DNA of 64,000 nt, taken from Antedon bifida (lineage: Eukaryota > Echinodermata > Crinoidea > Comatulida > Antedonidae). The notes beneath the pieces were generated by a model. The model was not told the origin of the DNA. It was given only the letters and a program-made list of their open reading frames with translations, and searched no databases. Location: assembly GCA_963402885.1 (NCBI GenBank), contig OY727093.1, forward strand, positions 1,116,001-1,180,000. The letters run 5' to 3'. Made by a program: the position numbers and the translations under genes. This document shows, piece after piece, positions 1-12,800 of the stretch (positions are counted from its first letter, which is position 1; every line of letters starts with the position of its first letter).

Positions 1-712
1 ATAAGTGAAAAAAATACACATGCATGATTGGGTGTCGAAGCTGAGTGACAAGATATCAAGCCTGTAGGTTCGAACACTCCCCTCTTTTGGCTTAAGTTCC
101 CTTTTAAAAAATTATTTAGATCAGCAGCAGAAGTGATGATGATAGGCTAACTAGCCTATCATTTTTGCACCTCTCTATAACAATTCTCCCCACGGGCTTG
201 GATCTTTATACAGTACTATAGGCAATGAAAGTCATGCTGGGTGACAGCAGCACAACTACATTCATACACATTCTTCGATCATGAACTATCATCGTTCGCA
301 CAGAATCAAAAGCAATCTGTGTAATAGCCGAGTCATGTACGGATCAAAGAATCACGTTGCTGTACATCACACCAAATGCATTATCGTTGTTTTTCTTATT
401 TGTATTTAAGTTCAAACGTAAGCAGAATATCTTCTCATCAATCATCGTCCATCAATGTCTGCATTACACTGATAAACTAATCCACTGATAGCTACGTAAA
501 TCCTTCTACATTTGGAGAAGATGAGGTTCAAAATATCCAACTGCCTGCTAGACGGCTGTTCTATCATGTGGCGTCACAAACTAATTTTATTTTTCAACTA
601 AAATATACACAACTTTTTTTTAGCATAACATTAACAGTTGGAGTAGATTAAAAATCAATTTCAATACATTTTGAAAAAAAAAGAAAATGTGAAAAAGTTA
701 TGTTTTAAGTAC
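1..712. other. NAV intron (partial); tRNA-like repeat piece at the edge
   Basis: No coding exon is seen. Bases about 20-100 on the plus strand read GAAGCTGAGTGACAAG and, 30 bases on, GGTTCGAACAC, resembling the A and B boxes of a tRNA-derived SINE. The rest is unique-looking AT-rich intron. Confidence 0.6.
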
Positions 713-810
713 CTCTGTATTTTTGGTTTCATCAAATGAACCAGTTGCCACGGCAATGGTTATTCTCTGACCATTGGTCGTTGTTCCTGAGCTGTCATCA
801 AGTAAAATAT
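713..810 (-). CDS. NAV: NAV exon: ILLDDSSG..., start of the region before the AAA domain
   Basis: The acceptor is TTCTATTTTTAG and the donor GAG|GTACTT; 98 nt, phase 1 in, phase 0 out. It encodes (D)ILLDDSSGTTTNGQRITIAV, ATGSFDETKNTE. It matches vertebrate DMLLDDTGE...GRHVKIVVSFQEE, the stretch leading to the conserved C-terminal part with the ATPase domain. The next exon lies beyond the window. Confidence 0.93.
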
Positions 811-3800
811 CTAAAAATAGAACATTTTTAAAAGTCATTTAGAAAACAACAGAATAAAACACTGAAAATGTAAATTTGGTTTCCACACAAATGCGTCTAA
901 TTATCTTCAGAGGGAACAAAGTGTAATCAGCTCAATTTTAATTGAGTTGATTGCACTTCTTACTTGTGTTTACTCATTATAAATTCAGTGTAAAGAAAAC
1001 AATTACCCAGACTACCACTGTGATCTGATGCAAAACTGAACCTTTGGCGATCTGAAAAAATAAAATATTTTAATTTTATTTCCAAATGTCGGGCAAGTTA
1101 TTCTAAAAGGCTATTAGTAGTAAATACAATTTCTATGAAAGTGATAAAAATTGCTGCTATTCTATAAACAAAACATATTTTTAATCAAATTGCATTTCAA
1201 AGAAAAATGTATTTCGGGAATAAATAGTGCAAATAAAAGTATTATAATAGTTTGGCTTAGATATTCACCAACCAGCAGCTAACACAAGTGATTTACATTT
1301 TAAATTATCAGTAATAACTATTCATGAGATAATTTACTTATTTATTATAAATTTATTTATTCTTACCTAATGACTCGCGGCTCAAACGTTTGGTAGATGA
1401 ACTTCCTGAGCTGAGGGAGACTTGCGATGGACTCGTATTTAAATTACGACGCCCCTGCATCTGACGTGCTAACCGGTCATTCTCTTGCTTCAGTGTTGTT
1501 ACTTCATTCTGTAATAAAATATTTAAATGTTACAATATCCAAAGTAACATTAATGTAATAATAATCAGTATGTTATAGATTAACATAATGAAAATGGGAG
1601 ATAAAGCTAATGAGTGCATTCAGGCTCTTAAACTCTGTCCACACTATCAAACAGCGACAAAAATTGTGCTAATATATGGACATGATGATATTTAGGAATA
1701 TCACTACCATATTTGGGAACATCACACTTTTTTTGTCAAACTAGTTTGATAGTGTAGACAGAGCTTTATATACTTGAAATTTTAAATATTTATATACAGT
1801 ATTTTATTGATTATGACAGTATGATACTGTATCTTTTACTTTTGATAATGATAATTAATTTGATAATGAATAACAATTAAAATATAGACATTCCTTATTA
1901 ATTTAAAAGCATTTTTGGTTCAAAATAGTATTTTAAATACACTATATGAATACAGCTGCTGGCAAAATTATGCATGATCACATTTTTCAGTTTGTAACAC
2001 AAACTTGTACATCATTTAACATTCTTGAATTCTAAACGTTTGTATCATCTACAAATTACAAGTACTAATAATTCCCAAAAGTAAGTTTTAACTTACTCGT
2101 AGCTTAGCCATTTGATCTCGTAGCTGTTCCACTTGATGTTGCGAATTGAGGGCTTCAAGTTTCACGTCTGTTAACTTGCTTTCTCGCTCTCTCAACTGCT
2201 TCTTTAACTGATCTATCGTTTCATTTGCCTGTTCCAGGTCAAAGATCCTGCAAAATGGAAGAAATAAAAATATGATTGAAGCGAAAAATAGATATTGTGA
2301 TGCTTGATGAAAAAACAGTTCAATTTGCAAAGTCAAAAGGTAAATTTTTATCTTGTGGATAAGTTACATCTGATGCACGTTAGAAAAACAAACTACAAAG
2401 GCAAAACATGTATATAAAAGACTAAATTACCATGTACGAGGAGCTAAAATCGACATGACTGTTTTGTTCAGTACGCTTCTAGAAATAATGTTCATCTAGA
2501 GTGCATGTATGATTAAAGTTAGTCTGACATTCAGTTTCCTGTATTTAAACCGCACGTGTGTATTACCCTAGTATCTGCCTTCAATCATCCTGAATTAGCA
2601 GATTTAACATGTGTTCTATAAATCAGCATCGTGAAACAGTTTCCATTTAAATACTTTTTTAAGTATAATGGAAATGTTTGATTGTAAAAGCCAGACAATT
2701 CAATTTTTCTGTCCCCAAAATTCACTTCATTTTGGCATTGGCAGGAATTGGATTATTATTGAGTGGAAGTCATTTGGCAAAAGCTTTTCCTGTTTAGGAA
2801 AGTGAAAAAAGACATAATGTAACAAATATTTCATAAAGTTACAAATGTACATGCTCTTAATTAATCTAGAATTGGTATAACGATGCCCGTGCCACATTTG
2901 GTGAATCATGCAACATTTCTTCAAATAGTCCTTTAAATTGATATAATTAAGATGTTATTTGTTCACAATGAGCGAGCACTTACGCTGGTGTTGACGCTGA
3001 AGTCTTCATGCCTACGTTGGTTGGAACACTTGTTGTGCTCTCGTAATCCTCAACGTCGGTGGTTGTACCACTCGTCTTCTTCTTTCGTGAAAACGCTGAA
3101 CGGAAAGAACTACGAATCTGAGGAAGACAAATAAATTATTGTAAGACAACTTAAATAAATTAAAAAATAATAAATAAAAATAAAAGAAATTATAGTTAGA
3201 AGTACAGTGACCATATTTGATATGAAGGAGGTTGACCGTGAGATTGTATTTGACACAATTATTGCTGTTTAACTCCAGGTATTGAGTGGTAAGTAACGCC
3301 ATACCAGGGAAGGACGTGCTAAGTAAAAACAATGTTATATCAGTGGTTATATGCTATATATGATGAGAACACAAAATGTAGGTATAGATTAACCAGGCTG
3401 TGAGTAAACTGTGCTATCAAATCATACACGTTTTGTATTAAACAGAAAAAAACCATACAAATGATAAAGAGTACAGTAAGAATAAGCAGAAGAGTACGGA
3501 TAAAATTTATTATGATAGAGCAAACAAAAATGAAACAAAACAGAATTAGTTATAAATCGTTAGGATATTTCATTCTAAAAAGAATCAGGGAAATTGAAAC
3601 ATTGATGAAGACGGCTGATAAAGGAAGAAGCATGATGGGTAATATACGCATTCAAGTATTTGAAGTGAGAGAGCACCCTCAAGAGTTCCCAACAGACAAC
3701 AACTAAACAGCCAACATCTAAACGTGTGATATTAACCTCCGTCAGCGCCTGACCAAGTCCCTTAGTCTTGCCGATATTATCCTGATTTTGCTCTGTGACA

Positions 3801-6800
3801 CTCTCACTACCTGAATGTACTGAGAAGTCCTTAGGTAGTTTGGCAGGCAATGTATTACATCTGTACTCCGTCGTCTGACGAAGACAATCATTTGTAAAGC
3901 AGGAATAGAAACCAAAAAATAAATATCATTTTATTTGCTTAATAATTTTTATTATTACTATATGTACAGAAATGTTGGCTATATATAGACAATTTAATGG
4001 ATGTAAAATTTAAGTAGACAATAAAAAGAATTTGGATGCAATATAAATTTGACTTTTTGAGTAATGTTTTTTGGAAAATCATTCATCTCCATGGAAACAT
4101 AAAACAATACAAATAACACATTTTACATATAAGGGTTTCAAAGCTTAAAATAAAAAAGATTTAATGCCAAAAGTTGACCTTCAAATGTATAATAAATCAA
4201 AAGCAAAATATAACTGAAAACAACAATATCAATCAAATATATTTTATAAAAAAGAAGTATAAACTGAAATGTATCCTGCCATGCAAGTTGATTTATAACA
4301 GGTTATAATTGCAAATATAGTTATTATATATTTTGTATTATCTTGAGTATTATATTGAGTATTATGGGATACAGCATTTCATGCATAATTAAATTACCTT
4401 ATCTCCAGTAGGAGAGGGAATCTGCAACTGCAGGCATGAAGAAGTGAAAATGGAATAAATTTAGTTGCTTGGACATGAACAAGTCAAAAGTGGAATAAGT
4501 TCACTCATTCACTCAAAACAAATGGAAAATTGAAAAAAATGAATTTCTTAGGACATGAAAAGTAAAAAAAAATTAATTAATTGTTTTTAAAGGCATGAAA
4601 TAGTCAAAAGTTGATATATTTTTTTGTTATTTAGTTTCACATCTTTTGATGTTGCACAAATGCAAACATGTTAATTTTAATTAAGGCATACATTATGTAC
4701 TAGTAACACGTAGCAATACAAGATATGACATGACTTTTTTTACATTAGATTAAGTTGATGATAATGATAGAACATTATTTTTATTTCTATTCACAAATGA
4801 GAGAGTCATGTGATATAGCAGCATTGTTAAGTAGGATACAAGTAGAAATGAAGATGAGCAATTTTGTACACATTCCAAATATATTCATTGGTAAATAGAA
4901 TGAATGCCATAGTAGACAACTGAAGGTGTGTGTACCACCAAAAATGTGATGGCGCACCGTAGTAATAATGTTATAATTCCTTGTTAGGTAATTGTGCGGT
5001 ACAGCTTCACACATTATCATGCTGTAATCTCTTTGTTCCCATTATTAACTCCCCCAACCTTTGACAGCATAAATGTTAGTTATGATTTATGAACATACAG
5101 CTGGGCTTAAGAGGCTAACCCTGGGAATCTATTCAAAGATATTCATTATTGACTGTGCTTTACACCTGCACAAACCTATTCAGATACAAATATAAATGTA
5201 GGAACAATAAATAATCAAGAACAAACAAAATCTAACAAATTACTCCAGTCCAGATAAGAGTAATTGTTTATGAATATTCATAGGCTTTTTGGTTATCAAA
5301 TATAAGCCCATCCTAAGATATACAGAAGCCCACCCCAAATTAATTTAAGAATGGTGAGCTTATGCCCAAATATGTACAGTAGGTTATGGACATGCAGGAT
5401 GGGAGGAAAGAAGAGGCAGCACCAAAGACTATCAAATGCGAGAAGAAGTATTAAATTGACTCAACCTATAAAATGCTTACCCAATTTTTCTTTTTCTTTT
5501 TCTTATCGATCTCAGTATCTGTCATAGCAGAGCCAACACTTGACATACTATTAAGACTTCCAATGCTAGAGATACTGTCTGAGGACTGTTGCCGTGATAA
5601 ATTGGAAGATGCTGCAAAACAGGAAGATAAATATATTGTTGCTTATTTATTATTTCCGCTGGAAAATTATGCATTAATAATCTGGATGAGTGATTTAATA
5701 TATAGGATTATTCTAGGCCAACTGCTGACTTATGATTTGCTCGAAAAACATTATCAGCTTGAAAAATAAATATAATAATATAATATATTTACTTTAAAAA
5801 ATATTGTACTTTAAAAATTAAAATTTATAATATATGTATCTATTTTGATTCTGATTTCTCAATTAAATTTCAAAAGCAGTACATATACCACAAATGTCAA
5901 CTACGGTACAGTACAGTATATCTATGAAGACAATTATTTCAGAAGATTATTTTGTTTTCATTTAGTAAGTAAGGGCAGTATTGTTACTTAGTTTATGACA
6001 TTGCTTTTCTGAGGGGACCCTCTGATACACTTATACTACTACAACTAAAAGCAAATTCCATTTCTTTTTAAACAAAAATCAAAGTTTGCAAAAATGAATT
6101 CCAAAATTTAAATAAACAACATATTTGAATGATCATCATGAATGAAAATAATGCTTGTTTTCAGAATCCAATCTAAATCATAGATAAGTACCACTTACTT
6201 GAATTATGTCTGGAAGCAGAACTATGTCTTCTAATTGTGCCCTCTGCGGCGCACTGCTCGTCTTTCAAGTGTTCTATGCGACTTCTTAACTCTTGTAATT
6301 CGCTTTCTTTCTGCTCTGAAGTTGTCGACAACTTCTGCAGACGATTTGTCATGCTAGATAGACTTTGTTCGAAGGCTGCCACCACATGCGCCTAAAAGAT
6401 ATAAAAAACAAACAAATGTTGGTAAAGTCAACCTGCTGACAATACACACTGTAAATCATATAACACATAAAGGGTGTAAGATTGGCAGCAATCATGTTGA
6501 ACACAAACATACTTTATTTGACCCATGACATTATTTACATCGTCGTCGTTTATCATCAAAACATTCATGTTGAATAGTCTACAGTAATACAGTATTTATT
6601 TTATTTTCACACAACCCACCAGTAAATACATGACCAATTACAGGATGGGAAACACTTTAAATGCTTGTCTCATATAGGGCTTATGGTAGTAGGTATTAAT
6701 TATATTGGGCTTTACAAAAATCCTGGGACTATGGCAGGATTTGAACCAATGACCCTGGGATTGGTGAGCAAGCTTGTCAACCACCAAGCCACAGTGCCAC

Positions 6801-9800
6801 TAAAAATTAATGTTGTCGTCAAATGCAGTAGGTCATTAGAAGGGTTTCTGGCCACAGTATTGATACAATAATTAAGCATTGTAAGATGCACACAATATAG
6901 TTATAGAAATAAAATGCACAACCTCAATTTGACCCTTCCAGTTATTAAATTTATGAGTTATTTGTGGAAAATATATACATACACCACAAATATGCAAGCC
7001 ATGAGCATGTAAAAAACATTGTTATTTAACTTTGCAGTCGTTCTGTATGTACATTTGTAGAGTAGAATGCATAAAAGAGTTTACTCAATGAAGCAACCAC
7101 GACCCTATGATAAAAATGAATGTTATTTACGCCAAATTCTCAAACATTAAAGAAATGCAGACAGAAGTGGAATGTGGGTGTTGGTTTTATTATGTGGCTA
7201 ATATTGTTCTTATTTTTAATAGATTCAGATCCATTGCTACAAAATGCTAGGAACAAATCAAACACTTGTGTATACTGCAGAAACATGTAAAAAACTAACA
7301 GTAATGCGTTTTAAACAAAAACAAACAAACTAACCTTTTCAGCAGAACAAATTGTCATGAAATTCTACTTTTTCTACTGTATAATCAATTATTATAAACA
7401 CCAGAAATAAAATCTTGCTAGAAAAACACCAGAAAAAGTGTTCCTTCTCTCGCTAGAAAAACAGCACAAATAAAATTGTTCTGTAGATATTGTTGCTCAT
7501 AATTCAAACAAAGTGACTACATTGTTGATTTGAAATAACACAGTCTTGATGACAATGGTAGCTGTCAACTATGAAAATCCAACAAAATATAACACAAAGA
7601 GAAGAATAGAGAATCTTGTCTTCTATCCTGGTTTTCAAAAATAATAAAAGCCACTGATCTGGACACGCGCTTTTAGAATTTTAGTTGAGGTAATTGTGAG
7701 GTGAGTGAATGAAAAGTACTCAAATTATTGGTATTTATATAGAAAGTACAGTTGGCACCCTGACGTAACTAAAATCTCAAGTGGATTGTGGTAGCTAGTC
7801 AGTCTACAGGGCTTGCCAGAATGTATTTACCTGGCTATAAAAAATGCACTCATTGGGACTATTATTTAATTATGATAAACAACAAGAATTAATGATTTAT
7901 TCTTATAATACCACCACCAGAGTTTTATTATTTTAAGAAATCTATAAAAAGGTATTTTACTAGGATTTGTTTTTGCAATGTAAAAAATGTTCTGTGAAAA
8001 ATATTTTATAAGGATGGCTTCATCTGATGAATAAAATATAATTTTATGACAATATGAATCTGATCTAATTATATAGTCATAACTAAACCACACTCACTGG
8101 GTACACTATTATTATACTTAGGATTTTTATTTTTTCCCAGAAATAAAATGGTTCTCTAAAAAGTCTAGTCTCAGCGTCTGTTTCCAACAAGCACCCTAGC
8201 CCTTGTCTTCCATTATTTAATTATTTTTACCTCAAACCTGTGGTCTCCAGACCCCACTCGTCACATGACGATAAATCAAGTACAGTATATGGGATAAAGG
8301 GTCAAATTTTATAATTAAGACCCACTTTATAAACCCCCTTAATTTTAATTGTATGTCCTCTTACAACTTTTAGTAAGAATTTGATTTTCAAATAACTAAC
8401 ATTTACTGCATAATTGTTACAGTTTAAAGTAGCAACTTTGGAATAGAATTTTAACAATTTTTAATAATTGAAGGTATACAATTGCATTTTTCCAAATTAC
8501 ATCAAATAAATGTCAAATTTTCTCATAGTTTTGTACAGTATATCAAATAACTACAGATTACCTCATGCATGTTGACTGTTTCTTCTCCACGAAAACGTTC
8601 AAACAATAAAAAAGGCCTACTATCCATAGCCATTGTAGTTTTGTAAAGAAAACTTTCACTTCTGTAGCCCGACATTTAATACGTAATATAAATAGAAAAC
8701 TAATTTTGTTTTTATTAAAACAATATTGCCAGTTTAGTCATAAACCACTAAAATATAACTGAACACTAAAATGAGCATGTTGATTTTAGTGGTTACAAGA
8801 CGAACAATATAAAAACCATGCTGTGATTAAACTATATATTACATGCGCATCACTAATTTAATACTATTATAAATATGAATATATAGGAAGGAGAAACAAT
8901 TTCACAATTGAGAAGATCTATACAAAACATCCGTAAAATCCTATTAAACTTTAAAATTTCTTTACACTTAAATGCCAAGGCTTCTGTTGGTTATATAATG
9001 GAAAAATAAATGAACGATTTTTTAATACACTAACTGTGTTTCATCTGAATAGCTAAGGAAAGTTTTATAATTTACATGAAGTGATGAAAGATGGATTAAA
9101 ATATTGACCGTTTAAAACCGATTAAAAGATAATAAGAAATAAGCAACGAATTGGAAACTTTAATTGTTTATAACAAAGATATTACGTAAATAACAAAGTC
9201 TAACAAATAATGTTTGTGTTGCGTATTGTTGTGTATTTTGGCGCAATTATGTGTTCTAGTTCTTTTAATATTGGCTGGTAGAAAGTGTGGGCTAAAGTAA
9301 TATGCGGATGGGGTCATGTTTGCTTGACAAGGGTGCAAGGACCATGGGTGTATGGATAATACGTGGGTGGGGTCATGGGTGTAGGGCATGGACCATGTGT
9401 GTGCAAGGCATTGGTGCATAAACCAAGTATGGGTGGGATACGTGTGTGGTGATAAAAAATAAAGAATAGTTCATAACATGAAATAATTGAGGTTTTGTCT
9501 ACATAGCTAATGTGCATTCACATCAGACACCCTTGGGCTGACATCATAACTGTCTGGTTTTCTAAGTTTGGTTTTTAGAATGTATTTTAATTGTACCTAT
9601 AGGAAAGGATTTTATACCTTTGAGACATTCTGGTTTCTGGAGAATTTGTGGTATTCAAGGATCTTTGCATATTTTTAGTATAAAAACCTGTAATTTTGTA
9701 AATAAAATAAATGAAACATACAGTAGATAATCAATATATAAATACTAAAAATATTAATTAATATTAAAATATTAATTGATCATATTAATTAATTTTAGTT

Positions 9801-12800
9801 AAGATATCAAGAATTAATTGAATAACAACAATGTAATTAAACACAAGGCAATATGAGAATTGTAGCCAGAAAGCCTATAGCAGACAGACAATTCCAATCT
9901 GTCTAAATGGACACTAGAAAAAGCTTAAGCTAAGGATTTTATTTAATTGCTGGGCATGAGTGGGCATTCAAAGAAATAAAATGGATAAAAGCAATGGTTT
10001 GCCAGACAAAATGACCCATTGAGATATTTGAAAAGACTCTTCACCTGACTGGAACCCTTTTAGAAGTGGCGATATTGTGAACAACAACAATTTGGTACCT
10101 ATTTGACGAGTACGATATGGAGAGAAATAAAATAGATAGTGACTGGTTTGCAAGTGCATTGAAGACATCTTTAACACAGCAGTATATTGAATAATTCTAA
10201 GAAGATCTAAACACATTTCATTATCACCATGGTATGGTTCATAACTGCTGTACTTCAGAATGTAATAGATACTCATAAAGTTTATATCTATGAATCAAGT
10301 ATACAATAACAGATAATAGTTCATTCTTATATAGCGCATATAAGCAATGTACAATATGTAAAAATCTGCGAAATAAATGTGTGCTTACTTACATTCAGAA
10401 ATAAAATGTTTTGGAAACCGTAAGTACAAAGTACGTTCCTGGCCGGGTTAAAGTGACATCACTAACTGACAAAAACAAACTGTTTTGGTAACTCCTGATG
10501 TAAGCAATCAAAATAGCGTAGAGGATGGGAACTTGAAAACACAATAGTAGAATACAAAGATTCTCAGCGACACGTGATGTGCGTCAAACGACCGTTCACG
10601 TTTACCTAATCACATGATGCATTAAACAAACACGTTTTCAATAACACTTCTTATACGTTAAATGAGCCATCTACGTATAGTCCAACCCTGAACGAATTTG
10701 ATTGCGATTTAATTTACCTCATCATGCTCACGCCCCTTGATTGACACAAGATCCATGTCGGGTTGTACACTTGGATCTTTTCAGTATAAAAAGATGAATT
10801 TGTTCAGGGTCTCTGCCTCCTAATCGGTATGTTTGTTTACCAGCAGGTGAAGAGAATAATAGTATTAATCAGCACTTTAAACTTGATTGAATCACGACAA
10901 GAGAATGAGCTAGGCCCTAAGTGTTAGCTCTACAGGTTAATTTTCTTAATCATTCAAGGGTGTATAGGTACATTGTGACAGCCAACAGTGGAGCTAATGA
11001 AGCCCTTACGAGTTATCCAAACACGCCTCACAGGGTTATCACATGTCCTTTGAAAGCGATCTTTCCCAGCCAATGGGAGCCTCAATATTGATCCTAACGC
11101 TGGTCAGTCATTGATAGGTGTTAGTTTAGCTACATGAGGAGACATTGTATTGTGGTGTATGATAAATGATGGCTTAGTAAATATTGTCACTTATGATCAA
11201 TTAGCAACACATTTAACAGTCAATTAACACCATTTTAATTACAAAAGAATTTCAAATCAAAAGTTTCAACATAAAGATCCCTATTGTTTCAACAATTAAG
11301 TTAATCAATAAAACTATTTAATTGCCAAATTATTCAAATATTATTAATAATAAAATAGTTTAATTAATAATTGAATTGATTGGCTGCACAAGATTCTTTA
11401 AACCAGCCATCTTTTAAGGCTTATTGATAAAATGGTCAACCATATGAAGATAACTCTCCATTCAGTATCCTTATATCATGCAGTTTGATATACTCCTTTC
11501 CTTACTACAACATCACACTGTTATTATTATCCATGAAGCACCTTAGTACTTAGACAATTGACATCTCAAATAGAGTTCTAAACTCAGCATACAAGGTCTT
11601 CATTTACACAAGCCTGGATAATGTTTTAATTGAGTGGTATAGTTTGCGTTGTGTTTGCGTCATGCTCATGATTCTAACACCAAACATGATATCTATCATG
11701 CGGTGTTTTCAAACCCTTGTTGCTAGGAGCTGCCAACAAATTACACTTGTCAATGTAGACAGGATCTGATCGAATCATAGGCCTAGACCTGCAGTGAAGA
11801 ATACTCTAGCAATATACATCTAGGCCTAGACCTGCAGTCAAAAATACTCTAGCAATATACATCTAGGCCTAGACCTGCAGTGAAAAATACTCTAGCAATA
11901 TACATCTATCTTACTAAATATAAATAACAACATGTTCCTGATAATTTGCTTTATATCAAATCATCTATCCTATCATGACGACACATTTTCGTTCCTTGGA
12001 GTACTTTCGTACTTCAAGTTGATTAGTATAGTAGCGTACCTTTTGTTTTTTTTTATATAAAAAATATATTACTATGCTATTAAATGAAATGAATTCTATG
12101 AGCCCTAAGTTAAGGATGGTGCAATCAAATGTGATATATAGGATCATGGAAACGTGAAATTAAAATTGTATTCTTCCTTGATAGGATCAATGATGTACAT
12201 GACCTTGCATCCAAGTAGATACTGGTGGCTCATAATAATTAAAATTATATTATGAATAGTATCATATATGTAATATTATCTACTAAAGTATATTACGGAT
12301 AATCCGATTGCCATTTCATCTAAGACTAAATAGCACCATTCTTTGAAGATAGTATATTTTTCATTGTATAGTGGTTTTATTTATTATTGATAACTCCATA
12401 TTGCTGTAGAAATAGTCATAAGCATGTACTAATCAAACGTTTCAAGAGAGATAAGTACGTACTGATAATTGGCAACTAACTTTTTTGATAATCACGAATA
12501 TTCATAGAGGGATGGTTTAATGTAGATAATAAGATAATGGTAAATGACTCCCTAGCTTAATGTAGATTAATAACACATTCAAGTGTATTCACCAATGATT
12601 TCATATGTTTTTAAGAATGAAAACATAATATAACGATAATTATTATTTATTAAGATACAGAATATGGATGAAATAACACACCTGGACATTTATACTGACC
12701 AGTCATAGAACATGAGAGGGTTTGGATCACCCATTAAAATATTGACTAGTCCGAAAATCTGTCGAGATTATAAAGCAAACCTAGTTCTCAAGTGGAATTG

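Noticed and set aside
7331..7361. MTICSAEK piece ending AAG|GTTAGT, phase 0
   Set aside because: Weak start context, only eight codons, and a suboptimal donor; not distinguishable from chance.
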